A stretch of DNA of 64,000 nucleotides from Gemmatimonadota bacterium (lineage in GTDB: Bacteria; Gemmatimonadota; Gemmatimonadetes; Gemmatimonadales; GWC2-71-9). Positions 8,245-17,893 of this stretch are shown here, in pieces (position 1 is the first letter of the stretch; the number at the start of each line of letters is the position of its first letter). The stretch is from positions 5,001-69,000 of the forward strand of contig JADFNB010000014.1 in assembly GCA_022563595.1 (NCBI GenBank). The letters run 5' to 3'. A model generated the notes under the pieces. The model searched no databases. It had not been told where the DNA came from and was given only the letters and a program-made list of their open reading frames with translations. The position numbers and the translations under genes were made by a program.

Positions 8245-9356
8245 CGTTGGACCTGAGCCTGCTCCCGGACGGCGGGGTCTCCTGGCTCGATGCCAGCGGG
8301 CCGGAAGAGGATATCGTGTTGTCGACCCGCGTGCGGCTCGCGCGCAACCTCCAGGGCCGGGCGTTCACGATCCGGGCGAGTGCGCACGACCTGGACGCTA
8401 TTCTCGAGTGCGTGGCCGAGGCCGGCCGCGCGACGCCGCAGTTGCGGGGCGTGGTCGTGTTCCGCCTGGACGGACTCGACCGCCTCGACCGGCAGCTCCT
8501 CCATGAGCGGCATCTGGTGTCCAAAGAGCTGGCCGGGTTGGAGCGGGAGGGCGGCGCGCGTCACGCGGCGGCGTTGCTCACCAACGGCGACATCGGGGTG
8601 ATGGTGAACGAGGAGGATCACCTCCGTATTCAGGTCCTCCGATCCGGCTTCGCCATCCCCGAGGCCTACGCACAAATCGCGCAGTTCGACGGTGATATCG
8701 GCGACCGTGTCTCGTTCGCCTTTCACCCCGAGTTTGGTTACCTTACGTCATGTCCGACGAACGCGGGTACGGGGCTCCGTGCGTCGGTGCTCATTCACCT
8801 TCCGGGCCTCGTGCTCACAAAAGAGATCGCCAAGGTCTTGCAGGGTCTGGCCCAGGTCGGCTTGACATTCAGAGGGCTATACGGCGAGGGAAGCGAAGTC
8901 GTCGGCAACTTTTTCCAGCTCTCCAACCAGACGACGCTGGGAAAATCGGAGGAGGAACTCCTCGATCACCTGGGCAAAATCGTCCGGCAGGTCATCGGGT
9001 ACGAACAACAGGCGCGCGACAAGCTGCAGCGGAACGCGCCGACCGTCATCGCCGACAAGGTCTGGCGCGCATACGGCCTGCTGCGGTATGCCCGCAGCCT
9101 ATCGTTTGAAGAGACCATGAACCTGTTGAGCGCCGTGCGGCTCGGGGTCGGAGTGAACCTGATCACGGACCTTAGTGTATATACCCTGAACAAGCTGTTG
9201 ATCTTCACCCAACCGGCGCATCTCGCCGCGCGCGCCGACAGACCACTCGGTGATCCGGAGCTGCCCACCATGCGGGCGTCCTATGTCCGGCGCGCGTTGG
9301 ATGAAGACGCTGCACGGCAGCAGAAACCCGAACCGGGAACGGACCAGCAACCGTAA
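8241..9356 (+). CDS. mcsB: McsB protein arginine kinase
   Basis: The 371-residue protein belongs to the guanido-kinase fold. LSTRVRLARNLQG near residues 30-42 is the nucleotide-binding start, and SCPTNAGTGLRASVLIHL near residue 170 is the family signature. McsB phosphorylates arginine residues, which mark proteins for ClpC-ClpP degradation. It follows mcsA with a start-stop overlap and precedes clpC by six bases. The Firmicute repressor gene ctsR, normally first in this operon, is absent here, so regulation must differ. Confidence 0.95.
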   Translation: MTLDLSLLPDGGVSWLDASGPEEDIVLSTRVRLARNLQGRAFTIRASAHDLDAILECVAEAGRATPQLRGVVVFRLDGLDRLDRQLLHERHLVSKELAGLEREGGARHAAALLTNGDIGVMVNEEDHLRIQVLRSGFAIPEAYAQIAQFDGDIGDRVSFAFHPEFGYLTSCPTNAGTGLRASVLIHLPGLVLTKEIAKVLQGLAQVGLTFRGLYGEGSEVVGNFFQLSNQTTLGKSEEELLDHLGKIVRQVIGYEQQARDKLQRNAPTVIADKVWRAYGLLRYARSLSFEETMNLLSAVRLGVGVNLITDLSVYTLNKLLIFTQPAHLAARADRPLGDPELPTMRASYVRRALDEDAARQQKPEPGTDQQP

Positions 9357-9362
9357 TACGCG

Positions 9363-11843
9363 ATGAACGGTTACAATTTTACCGATCGAGTACGCAAGGT
9401 ACTGCAGATGGCGCGCGAGGAAGCCGCCAGGCTGCATCACGAGTACGTCGGGACAGAGCACATTCTCCTCGGCCTCATCCGAGAAGGGGAGGGCGTCGCG
9501 GCGGCGGTACTGACGAACCTGAACGTCGATCTCGACGATATCCAGCAAAAGATCGAGGAGACGGTCAAGAAGGGGAAGGCACCCGCTGCCGCGGGACCGC
9601 CGGACCTGCCCTATACATCACGTGCCAAGAAGGTGCTCGAACTCGCCATGAGCGAAGCGCGCGAGCTGAACCACTCCTACGTCGGCACCGAGCATCTGTT
9701 GTTGGGGTTGTTGCGCGAGGAGAAGGGCATCGCGGCGCAGGTGCTCACCGATGCGGATGTCAGCCTGGAACAGGCGCGTGCGGAAACGCTCCGACTGCTC
9801 GGCAGTGACATGCCACAGGCCCCCAAGAGCGGTGGCGTCGTGCCGGGCAGCGGGTCCCGCTCGGAGAAAAAGTCAAAAACCCCCGCGCTGGATCATTTCT
9901 GCCGCGACCTCACGGCTCTCGCGGCGGAAGGGCAGCTCGACCCGACAATCGGTCGCCAGCAAGAGATCGAGCGGGTCATCGAGGTGCTCTCACGACGCAA
10001 GAAGAACAATCCGGTGCTCATCGGTGAGGCCGGCGTGGGCAAGACCGCGATCGTCGAGGGCCTCGCGCAGCTCATCGCGTCCGGCAACGCGCCCGACTCG
10101 TTGCGTAACCACCGGGTCCTGGCGCTCGATATGGCAGCGGTCATCGCGGGAACGAAGTACCGCGGCCAGTTCGAGGAGCGACTCAAGGCGGTAATGAACG
10201 AGATCGCGCAGGACAAGAACATCGTGCTATTCATCGACGAGCTACACACCCTCGTCGGAGCGGGCGCGGCCGAAGGAGCCATTGACGCATCGAACATGCT
10301 GAAGCCGGCGCTCGCGCGCGGAGAACTCCAGTGCGTGGGTGCGTCCACGCTCAACGAATACCGGAAGTACATCGAGAAGGACGGCGCGTTGGAGCGGCGC
10401 TTCCAGACGGTGATCGTCGATCCACCCACCCTGGAGGAGACGGTAGAGATCCTGAAGGGGCTCCGGGAGAGGTACGAGGAACACCATCACGTCACCATTC
10501 CCGACATCACGCTCAATGTCGCCGCCAAGTTGTCGGAGCGTTACATCACCGACCGCTTCCTACCGGACAAGGCGATCGACGTCATCGACGAGGCGTCCGC
10601 CCGGGCGCGGTTGGCAGCTCAGGTACCGCCGAGCGACGTGGCCGACCTCAAGGAGAAGCTAGAAGCCATCAACCGCGACAAAGAGGAAGCGGTGCGTGAT
10701 CAGAACTTCGAGCGCGCCGCATCGCTTCGCGACCAGGAACGCGAACTCCAGGCCGAGATCCGCCAGCGGCAGGAGGAATGGGAAAAAGAGCGGGAAACGC
10801 ACCGTCCGTCGATCGGCGAGGAGGAAGTGGCGTTCATCGTCTCACGGTGGACCGGCATCCCCGTAACTCGCCTGCAGGAGGCCGAGACGAAGCGGCTCCT
10901 CCGCATGGAAGAGGAACTGCACAAGTCGGTCGTAGGGCAGGAGCAGGCGATCGAGGCTATCTCACGCGCCATCCGTCGGTCGCGCGCCGGTCTCAAGGAC
11001 CCGCGCCGCCCGATCGGGAGCTTCATCTTCTCCGGTCCTACGGGGGTCGGCAAGACCGAACTGGCTCGGGCGCTGGCCCGGTTCCTCTTCGCCGACGAGC
11101 AGGCGTTGATCCGCGTCGACATGTCGGAGTACATGGAGAAGTTCAGCGTGAGTCGCCTGATCGGCGCGCCGCCCGGATACGTGGGCTACGAGGATTCCGG
11201 CACTCTGACCAAGGCCATTAGGCGCAAGCCGTATTCGGTCGTGCTGCTCGACGAGATCGAGAAGGCGCATCCCGACGTGTTCAACATCCTGCTCCAGGTG
11301 CTGGACGAAGGCCAGCTGACGGACAACTACGGTCGCGTTATCGACTTCAAGAACACCGTGGTCATCATGACGTCGAACGTCGGGGCGCGTGACATCATGA
11401 AGGGCAAGGCAATGGGATTCCAGGAGCCGGACGGCACGGCCTCGTTCGACAGGATGGCCCAGCGCGTGCGGGACGAGATCGAGAAGGTGTTCAACCCGGA
11501 GTTCCTGAACCGACTCGACGACACGATCGTGTTCCATCCGCTAGATCGCTCGCACATCACCGCGATCGTCGGCATCATGTTCGAGCAGATGTCCAGTCGC
11601 CTTGCGGAGGAGGGACTGTCGCTGCGTCGGACCGACGCGGCGACGAGCTTCCTGGTCGAGCAAGGGTATGACGAGCAGTTCGGTGCGCGACCGTTGAAGC
11701 GCGCGATTCAGCGGTTCGTCGAGGACCCACTTTCGGACAAGATCCTGACCGGCGACGTCACCAAGGGCGACGATATCGAGGTCGACGTGCATCCCGACGG
11801 CGAGAAGCTCACCTTCAGGGTTCTCTCAGGCACGAAGGCGTAG
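9363..11843 (+). CDS. clpC: ClpC AAA+ unfoldase
   Basis: ClpC is a Hsp100 ATPase that unfolds substrates for ClpP. The 826-residue length fits ClpC. Two N-domain repeats occupy residues 4-75 and 80-150 ([14 protein letters not shown] and [14 protein letters not shown]). The first AAA+ module has Walker [10 protein letters not shown] near residue 220, the middle domain carries a UVR-like helix ([15 protein letters not shown]), and the second module has Walker [10 protein letters not shown] near residue 558. The UVR motif and the mcsAB neighbours separate it from ClpB. Arg-phosphate-marked proteins are the expected substrates. No clpP lies in the window. Confidence 0.96.
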   Translation: MNGYNFTDRVRKVLQMAREEAARLHHEYVGTEHILLGLIREGEGVAAAVLTNLNVDLDDIQQKIEETVKKGKAPAAAGPPDLPYTSRAKKVLELAMSEARELNHSYVGTEHLLLGLLREEKGIAAQVLTDADVSLEQARAETLRLLGSDMPQAPKSGGVVPGSGSRSEKKSKTPALDHFCRDLTALAAEGQLDPTIGRQQEIERVIEVLSRRKKNNPVLIGEAGVGKTAIVEGLAQLIASGNAPDSLRNHRVLALDMAAVIAGTKYRGQFEERLKAVMNEIAQDKNIVLFIDELHTLVGAGAAEGAIDASNMLKPALARGELQCVGASTLNEYRKYIEKDGALERRFQTVIVDPPTLEETVEILKGLRERYEEHHHVTIPDITLNVAAKLSERYITDRFLPDKAIDVIDEASARARLAAQVPPSDVADLKEKLEAINRDKEEAVRDQNFERAASLRDQERELQAEIRQRQEEWEKERETHRPSIGEEEVAFIVSRWTGIPVTRLQEAETKRLLRMEEELHKSVVGQEQAIEAISRAIRRSRAGLKDPRRPIGSFIFSGPTGVGKTELARALARFLFADEQALIRVDMSEYMEKFSVSRLIGAPPGYVGYEDSGTLTKAIRRKPYSVVLLDEIEKAHPDVFNILLQVLDEGQLTDNYGRVIDFKNTVVIMTSNVGARDIMKGKAMGFQEPDGTASFDRMAQRVRDEIEKVFNPEFLNRLDDTIVFHPLDRSHITAIVGIMFEQMSSRLAEEGLSLRRTDAATSFLVEQGYDEQFGARPLKRAIQRFVEDPLSDKILTGDVTKGDDIEVDVHPDGEKLTFRVLSGTKA

Positions 11844-14231
11844 TTGCGGCGGATACTCTGGCGCGCCGCAGCGATCCTAGCCGCGGCGCCCGCGGTCTTG
11901 GCGGCGCAGGAAGCCGACGTCACGACAGTGGTCGACAGCATCGAGGTGCTCGGCGCGCACCGCGTTCCCGCCGCCCAGATCCGGAGCCTGGCACGCATCC
12001 CGCTGCGGCAAGAGATCACCTACCGTGACGTGCAGCGCGCCGTCGAGGCGCTGTTCGCCACAGGGCAGTTCGACGACGTACGCATCTCGCAGGGTACCGT
12101 CGACGGCAGGCAGATCCTGCGCATCGAAGTGGTGGAACGCCCACTCCTCGTGCGCTGGACAGTGCGCGGTGCCGAGAAGGTCTCGCCTCGCAGCGTACGC
12201 GGGAAGATCAAGCTCCGCGAAGGACGGCCGTTCGACCGGGCGGCCGCGCACCGCGCGCTCGCCGCGATCGACTCCCTGTACCGCAGGGAGGGCTACTATC
12301 TCGCGACACCACGCCTGACCGAGGTCCCGCACGCCGACGGGACCATCTCCCTCGTGTTCGATATCGACGAGGGGCGGCGCGTCGCCATCAGCCAGGTCGT
12401 CGTCGAGGGCAACGAGGCACTCGACGACGGCGACATCGTCGGTCACATGAAGACCAGCCCAGAAGGTTTCTGGTGGTTCCAGCGCGGCGAGTACAATGAC
12501 GACCAGCTGGAGCGCGACGTTCGGGAACGCCTCCCCGAGCTCTACGGGGCGCAGGGGTTCATCGACTTCAAGGTGGTGCGGGATACTCTGCTCGTGAACG
12601 ACGCGACGGGCAAGGGAACGCTCGTGCTCACCGTCGACGAGGGCGAGCAGTACGAAGTGGGACGGTTCGAGATCATCGGAAACCGCCAGTTCTCACTCGA
12701 GCAACTCAACCGGTTCTATCCGTTTGGCGTACGCCAAACGGGATTTCTCGGACTGGGTGGTTCGCGGGATGGCCCGGCCTACTTCGATGAGAGCAAGTGG
12801 CTCGAGGCCACGCAGGAAGTGCAGACGCTCTACGGCAATGCCGGCTATCTCTACGCCGACGTGCGCCCCGTGATGGAGCGCCGCACACTGGAAGACGGCC
12901 GCCGAGCCGTCGATCTCCGGTGGCAGATCGTCGAAGGCAGCCCCGCAACGCTCAACAAAGTCGAGATCGTCGGCAATACGGTGACGCACGAGAGCGTCAT
13001 CCGGCGGGCGATCGTGTTGGTGCCGGGTGACGTCTTCCGGCAGGACGCCCTGATCCAGTCGTACCGCAACGTCTCCAACCTGGGGTTCTTTCAGCAGCCG
13101 CTGGCCATCCCCGAGATCAAGCCGACCGCCAACCGGGTAGACGTCGACGTCGTGTTCCGGGTGGAGGAACGCCGTACTGGAAACATCAACTTCGGGGCTT
13201 CGGTGGGGCAGGGTACCGGCGTGGGCGGGTTCATCGGGCTCGACGAGCCGAACGTGCTCGGTCGTGGCAAACGGGTCTCACTTCAGTGGCAGTTCGGACG
13301 CAACATATCCGACATCAACGTCACCTATAGCGATCCGGCGATTCGCGGCGGCCTCATCTCGGGATCGCTGAACCTCCACAGCACGCGTCTCCGCTTCACG
13401 GTTGCGGACCTCGGCCGGATACGCACACGTGGCGGCAGCTTCCAACTGGGGTTCCCGGTGTTGGGGTCGCGGTTCACCAGACTGCTCCTGTCGTACACCC
13501 TCGAGCAGAGCGATTTCGACTCGCCAAGTCTGCAATCCCGGTTCGTCTGCGCCAACTGCGTGCTGTCGAGTTTCGGAGTGAGCGTTGTCCGAGACACGCG
13601 GTTCGACCTCCCGTTCGCCACAGGTGGCGCGCTTCACGAGATCCGGATCTCTCAGGCCGGAGGACCGTTCGGCGGCAGCGGCGACTTCCGTCGGGCGACG
13701 TTCGAAGGCCGCTGGTACGCGCCGCTGGGGCAGTTCGGATCAGACCAGCCGGGTGCCGGCGCCATGAAGTTCGTGCTCGGCTTCACGGCCAAGACGGGAT
13801 TCATCTGGGGCGATCCGGGGCCGCACTTCCGCCAGCTCTTCACGCTCGGCGGTACGCAATTCGGGGTCCCGCTGCGCGGTTACGACGAGTTCTCGGTCAC
13901 CCCGGAAGGGTTCGACCCGTTGGCCAGTGGATTCCGGGCCAACACGGTCGATGCGTTCGGGCGCGCGTATCTGGCGATGACCGGGGAGATCGGCCTCCGC
14001 ATCAGCCAGGCGCTCTATCTCAATACGTTCCTCGACGCCGGCAACGTATGGGCGCGGCCCGGGCAGTTCAATCCCACCCGGCTGTTCCGCGGCGCCGGGG
14101 TAGGTCTGAGCGTGCTCTCGCCGCTCGGCCCGCTCGGTCTCGACTACGCCTATGGCTTCGATCGAACCGACGCCAACGGCGAACCCGCGCCGCGGTGGAA
14201 GCTCCACTTCAAGCTCGGCAACTTCTTCTAA
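11844..14231 (+). CDS. bamA: BamA outer-membrane protein assembly factor
   Basis: BamA folds beta-barrel proteins into the outer membrane. The 795-residue protein starts at TTG 11844, directly after the clpC stop. The signal peptide is RRILWRAAAILAAAPAVLAAQ. About five POTRA domains follow (residues 25-430), then the Omp85 barrel to the end, with final strands WKLHFKLGNFF. POTRA signatures such as FDDVRIS, GFIDFKVV and GNAGYLYADVRP are visible. It is followed by an OmpH/Skp-like chaperone and the lpx genes, the classic bamA-skp-lpxD order. Confidence 0.95.
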   Translation: MRRILWRAAAILAAAPAVLAAQEADVTTVVDSIEVLGAHRVPAAQIRSLARIPLRQEITYRDVQRAVEALFATGQFDDVRISQGTVDGRQILRIEVVERPLLVRWTVRGAEKVSPRSVRGKIKLREGRPFDRAAAHRALAAIDSLYRREGYYLATPRLTEVPHADGTISLVFDIDEGRRVAISQVVVEGNEALDDGDIVGHMKTSPEGFWWFQRGEYNDDQLERDVRERLPELYGAQGFIDFKVVRDTLLVNDATGKGTLVLTVDEGEQYEVGRFEIIGNRQFSLEQLNRFYPFGVRQTGFLGLGGSRDGPAYFDESKWLEATQEVQTLYGNAGYLYADVRPVMERRTLEDGRRAVDLRWQIVEGSPATLNKVEIVGNTVTHESVIRRAIVLVPGDVFRQDALIQSYRNVSNLGFFQQPLAIPEIKPTANRVDVDVVFRVEERRTGNINFGASVGQGTGVGGFIGLDEPNVLGRGKRVSLQWQFGRNISDINVTYSDPAIRGGLISGSLNLHSTRLRFTVADLGRIRTRGGSFQLGFPVLGSRFTRLLLSYTLEQSDFDSPSLQSRFVCANCVLSSFGVSVVRDTRFDLPFATGGALHEIRISQAGGPFGGSGDFRRATFEGRWYAPLGQFGSDQPGAGAMKFVLGFTAKTGFIWGDPGPHFRQLFTLGGTQFGVPLRGYDEFSVTPEGFDPLASGFRANTVDAFGRAYLAMTGEIGLRISQALYLNTFLDAGNVWARPGQFNPTRLFRGAGVGLSVLSPLGPLGLDYAYGFDRTDANGEPAPRWKLHFKLGNFF

Positions 14232-14253
14232 CCTTCGGCTCAGGCGTTCAGAT

Positions 14254-14808
14254 ATGGCACAGTTCCGTTTCCAGATCGGCCACTCGGCCGTCGCCCTCGC
14301 CGCGTTCGCGCTCTTGTCCACAGCACCGACGACAGTCAGCGCTCAGGATTCCCCTAGTGCGCGTTTCGGGTGGGTAAACTCGCAGATCATCATCCGACAG
14401 ACGCCCGGATACGCCGCGGCGGAATCGACGCTCAGCATAGAAATCGAGGCCTACCGTCAGGAGGTCGAGCAGCTCCAGGCGCAGCTCGATTCGATGATCG
14501 GTGCCTACGATCAGCAGCAAATCGTGCTGACGCCAAGCAACCGCCGGGCGAAGCAGGAAGAGATCCGGCAGATGCAGCAACGCCTCAACCAGCGCTACAA
14601 CGACCTCCAGACGCGCGCCAGCCAACGCGAACGGGAACTCCTCGAGCCCATCGAGGAGCGCGTGAAGGGGGTGATCGAGGGCATCCGAGCCGAGCGGAAC
14701 CTGACTTTCATATTCGACGTCGGCGCGCCCGGCAACAACATCATCGCCGCGGATCGTACCCTCGATCTCACTGACCTCGTCGTCCAGCGCTTGAATTCGT
14801 CGCCGTAA
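14254..14808 (+). CDS. ompH: OmpH/Skp-family periplasmic chaperone
   Basis: This family holds unfolded outer-membrane proteins in the periplasm. From ATG 14254 the product is 184 residues. The signal peptide ends at TTVSAQD. A segment GWVNSQIIIRQTPGY then resembles the Skp start (where VD-xK is usual), and a long coiled-coil hairpin follows (about 55-145, rich in Gln, Glu and Arg). The tail NLTFIFDVGAPGNNIIAAD is the typical OmpH end. An earlier in-frame start lies inside bamA and was rejected because it would bury the signal peptide. Confidence 0.9.
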   Translation: MAQFRFQIGHSAVALAAFALLSTAPTTVSAQDSPSARFGWVNSQIIIRQTPGYAAAESTLSIEIEAYRQEVEQLQAQLDSMIGAYDQQQIVLTPSNRRAKQEEIRQMQQRLNQRYNDLQTRASQRERELLEPIEERVKGVIEGIRAERNLTFIFDVGAPGNNIIAADRTLDLTDLVVQRLNSSP

Positions 14809-14815
14809 CCGGGTC

Positions 14816-15847
14816 GTGTCCCGCACGCTGAAGGCGGGCCGGGTCGCCACCCTAGTGGGCGGAGAGTTGATCGGGCCGCCCGACATGGCGATCGCCGGGA
14901 TCGCCTCGTTGGACGAGGCGGGTCCCGGCGACCTCACGTTTCTTGCCACGGCATCACACGTTTCCTATCTTCCCGCCACTCGCGCGGGCGCGGTGCTCGT
15001 GACCCCGGAATTCCGGGCGCTGACCACCGGGCCCGCAACGCGTATCGTGGTGGACGATCCGCGCGCGGCGTTGATTCTCATCGCCGACGCACTCCACGAT
15101 CCAGACTCGCCGACCTGGGGAGTTCATCCCACAGCGGTGATAGGTGCCGGCGCCCGGTGGAGCGGGGCGATCGCCGTCGGCGCGTATGCGGTAATCGGGA
15201 CGGACGTGAGGATCGGCGGGGAGTGCCGGATCGGGCCGCACGTAACGATCGGCGACCGAGCCGTGCTCGGCGACCGGTGCAGGATCGATGCCCACGCCGT
15301 GGTTGCCGATGGCGTCGAGTTGGGCAACGGCGTAGTGCTCAAGGCGGGGGCCCGCGTGGGCACTCCGGGATTCGCGTTCGTGGATCGGGACGGGCACCAC
15401 ACGCCGATCCCCCACATCGGTGCCTGCCGGCTGGGGGACGACGTGGAGATCGGCGCCAACACGACCGTCGATCGTGGGTCGGTCGGGGCGACCGTGATCG
15501 GTGCCGGGACCAAGATCGACAACCTCGTTCAGGTCGCTCACAACGTGCGTATCGGGAGGCGCTGCCTTATCATGGCGCAGGCGGGGATCGCGGGCACGAC
15601 GACGATCGGCGACGACGTGGTCATCGCGGGACAGGCGGGTCTCGCGGGCCATCTCACGGTAGGCGATCGGGCCCGGATCGCAGCACAGAGTGGCGTGATC
15701 GGCGACGTGCCGGAAGGGGTGACCATATCAGGCTATCCGGCCCGCGATCACCGGGCGGTGCTCCGGCAGGCAGCTGCTCTGCGGCGCCTCGCTCCGATCG
15801 TCGCAACGCTGGAAAGGGTCGCGGCACAGCATGGCGAAACCAGCTAG
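14816..15847 (+). CDS. lpxD: LpxD, UDP-3-O-acylglucosamine N-acyltransferase
   Basis: LpxD adds the second acyl chain in lipid A synthesis. The 343-residue protein starts at GTG 14816. An N-terminal uridine-binding domain (1-100) is followed by a left-handed helix of hexapeptide repeats (about 105-310, such as IGAGARW, IGGECR, LGDRCR). The catalytic His lies in VQVAHNVRIG. The C-terminal helix is present. Its end overlaps lpxC/fabZ by 17 bases. Confidence 0.96.
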   Translation: MSRTLKAGRVATLVGGELIGPPDMAIAGIASLDEAGPGDLTFLATASHVSYLPATRAGAVLVTPEFRALTTGPATRIVVDDPRAALILIADALHDPDSPTWGVHPTAVIGAGARWSGAIAVGAYAVIGTDVRIGGECRIGPHVTIGDRAVLGDRCRIDAHAVVADGVELGNGVVLKAGARVGTPGFAFVDRDGHHTPIPHIGACRLGDDVEIGANTTVDRGSVGATVIGAGTKIDNLVQVAHNVRIGRRCLIMAQAGIAGTTTIGDDVVIAGQAGLAGHLTVGDRARIAAQSGVIGDVPEGVTISGYPARDHRAVLRQAAALRRLAPIVATLERVAAQHGETS

Positions 15848-17117
15848 GCATACACTCACGCAGGTGGTGGAGTTGGCCGGCATTGGACTCCATACGGGCG
15901 CCGACGTCACGATGCGCCTTGTGCCGGCCGACCCCGAGAGCGGCATTGCGTTTCGACGGACGGACCTCCCGGACGCCACGCCGATCCGGGCAACCGTCGA
16001 TGCCGTGACTGCCACAGACCGGCACACCGTACTCGGCGAAGGGGACAACGTCGTGCATACGGTGGAGCACGTACTCGCGGCACTCGCGGCGCACGAGTTA
16101 GACGATGTTACGATCGAGCTGGACGGGCCGGAGCCCCCAATCGGCGACGGGAGCGCACGGGAGGTGTTCAGCGCGGTCGCGCAGGCCGGCGTAACCGCGC
16201 ACGACGGCGAGCCCCGCTCGGTGCACCTCCAGGCAGCCCTTACCGTAAGAGAAGGCGACACGCACTACGTGGTGGCGCCGGCGTCCGCGTTGCGGTTGAC
16301 GGTTACGATCGAGTACCAGCATCCACTGATCAGCCGGCAATCGGGATGCTTCGATATCACTGCCGACGCGTTCGACCGGGAGCTGGCGCGCGCACGCACC
16401 TTCGGATTCGAGAGCGAACGAGACTCGCTCCTGGCTGCCGGTCTCGCGCGGGGCGCATCGAGAGAGAATACGCTGATCCTCACCGAGACCGGCCTGGCAG
16501 CCGGCGAGCTTCACTGGCCAGATGAGTTCGTACGCCACAAGACGGTGGATCTCCTTGGGGACCTGACGCTACTGGGCGGACGCCTCGCGGCCGACATCAC
16601 CGCGTTTCGGCCGAGCCACGCAGGCAACGTGGCTCTCGTCCGTGCGATCGGACGTTTCGCGACCCTCACGACCCCGACCCCGTACGTAGCCGGGATTCGG
16701 GAGATCATGGATGCGCTCCCCCATCGCTATCCGATGCTCCTGGTCGATCGCATCATCGAGGTCGAGGAAGGGAAACGCATTGTCGGCATCAAGAACGTGA
16801 CGATCAACGAGCCCTTCTTCCAAGGCCACTTCCCGGATCACCCGATCATGCCGGGTGTGTTGATCGTCGAAGCCATGGCCCAGACAGGCGGGATGATGCT
16901 GATGGGAGCCGTGGAGAATCCGAAAGACAAGGTCGTGTACTTCATGTCGATCGACAACGTGAAGTTCCGCCGCCCCGTGATCCCCGGCGATCAGATCCGT
17001 TTCGAGCTGGAGATGTTGCACTTCCGCGGCCGCAACTGTCGCATGCGCGGCGTCGGCTACGTGGAAGGGCGCCCCGCCGCCGAGGCCGAGTTCATGGCGC
17101 GCATCGTCGACCGGTGA
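15831..17117 (+). CDS. lpxC/fabZ: Bifunctional LpxC deacetylase / FabZ dehydratase fusion
   Basis: The 428-residue protein joins two enzymes. Residues 1-280 are LpxC, the zinc deacetylase that commits UDP-acyl-GlcNAc to lipid A. The zinc ligands are visible as His80 (HTVEHVLAAL), His236 and Asp240 (RHKTVDLLGDL), and His263 (SHAGN) is the catalytic His. Residues about 285-428 are FabZ, the 3-hydroxyacyl-ACP dehydratase, with HRYPMLLVDRI, His333 in GHFPDHPIMPG and Glu347 in VEAMAQ. Such fusions are known in Bacteroidota, Chlorobi and Gemmatimonadota relatives. They place lipid A and fatty-acid synthesis under one translation unit. Confidence 0.96.
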   Translation: MAKPARHTLTQVVELAGIGLHTGADVTMRLVPADPESGIAFRRTDLPDATPIRATVDAVTATDRHTVLGEGDNVVHTVEHVLAALAAHELDDVTIELDGPEPPIGDGSAREVFSAVAQAGVTAHDGEPRSVHLQAALTVREGDTHYVVAPASALRLTVTIEYQHPLISRQSGCFDITADAFDRELARARTFGFESERDSLLAAGLARGASRENTLILTETGLAAGELHWPDEFVRHKTVDLLGDLTLLGGRLAADITAFRPSHAGNVALVRAIGRFATLTTPTPYVAGIREIMDALPHRYPMLLVDRIIEVEEGKRIVGIKNVTINEPFFQGHFPDHPIMPGVLIVEAMAQTGGMMLMGAVENPKDKVVYFMSIDNVKFRRPVIPGDQIRFELEMLHFRGRNCRMRGVGYVEGRPAAEAEFMARIVDR

Positions 17118-17893
17118 CCACGCTCGTCCACCCCACCGCCGTCATCGATCGTCGGGCGGACCTGGAGCCGGACGTCGTCGTCGGACCATACGCGGTGATC
17201 GGACCGTCGGTCGAGGTGGGGGAAAGCACCGAGATCTCCGCACACGCCGTGATCGAGCGCGACGTACGGATCGGGCGGCACTGTCACATCGGCTACGGCG
17301 TAATCCTCGGCTCGGCTCCGCAGGACCTGAGCTACCGCGGGGAGCCCACCAGCGTGGAGATCGGCGACGATACCCGGATCCGGGAGTACTCCACGGTCAA
17401 CCGGGCGAGGACCGCGGGCGGCGTCACGCGTATCGGGGAGCGCTGCTACGTGATGTCGTACGTGCACGTAGCGCATGACTGTCAAATCGGACACGACGTG
17501 GTGATCGCCAACGCCGTGCAGCTGGCTGGGCATATCGAGATCGGCCACCACGCCTGGATCGGCGGGCAGACTCCCGTTCATCAGTTCGTGCGGATAGGTG
17601 AGTACGCGTTCCTTGGCGGCGGCTCGCGCGTCCCGCAGGATGTTCCGCCATACACGCGCGCGGCGGGCGCCCCGCTCAAGCTCTATGGGATCAACACGGT
17701 CGGTCTCCGGCGCGAGAGCTTCCCGCCGGAAGTGCGGCTGGCGCTTCAGCGCGCGTACCGTCTCCTGTTCAATTCGCGTCTTACACGATCTCAGGCCATC
17801 GTGCAGCTTCGCGGCGAGCCCGAGGCGTGCGCGGAGGTCGCGAGACTCGTGCAGTTCGTCGCCGCCTCGGAGCGGGGCGTGCTCATCGGGTGA
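17114..17893 (+). CDS. lpxA: LpxA, UDP-GlcNAc O-acyltransferase
   Basis: LpxA performs the first lipid A step, moving a 3-hydroxyacyl chain from ACP to UDP-GlcNAc. The 259-residue length is usual. Hexapeptide repeats run from residue 8 to about 190 (DVVVGPYAVIG, IGRHCHIG). The catalytic His sits in YVHVAHDCQIG, and the acyl-ruler region follows as AGHIEIGHHAWIGGQTPVHQ. GTG 17114 overlaps the upstream stop, and the lpxB GTG overlaps this stop. Confidence 0.96.
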   Translation: MTTLVHPTAVIDRRADLEPDVVVGPYAVIGPSVEVGESTEISAHAVIERDVRIGRHCHIGYGVILGSAPQDLSYRGEPTSVEIGDDTRIREYSTVNRARTAGGVTRIGERCYVMSYVHVAHDCQIGHDVVIANAVQLAGHIEIGHHAWIGGQTPVHQFVRIGEYAFLGGGSRVPQDVPPYTRAAGAPLKLYGINTVGLRRESFPPEVRLALQRAYRLLFNSRLTRSQAIVQLRGEPEACAEVARLVQFVAASERGVLIG

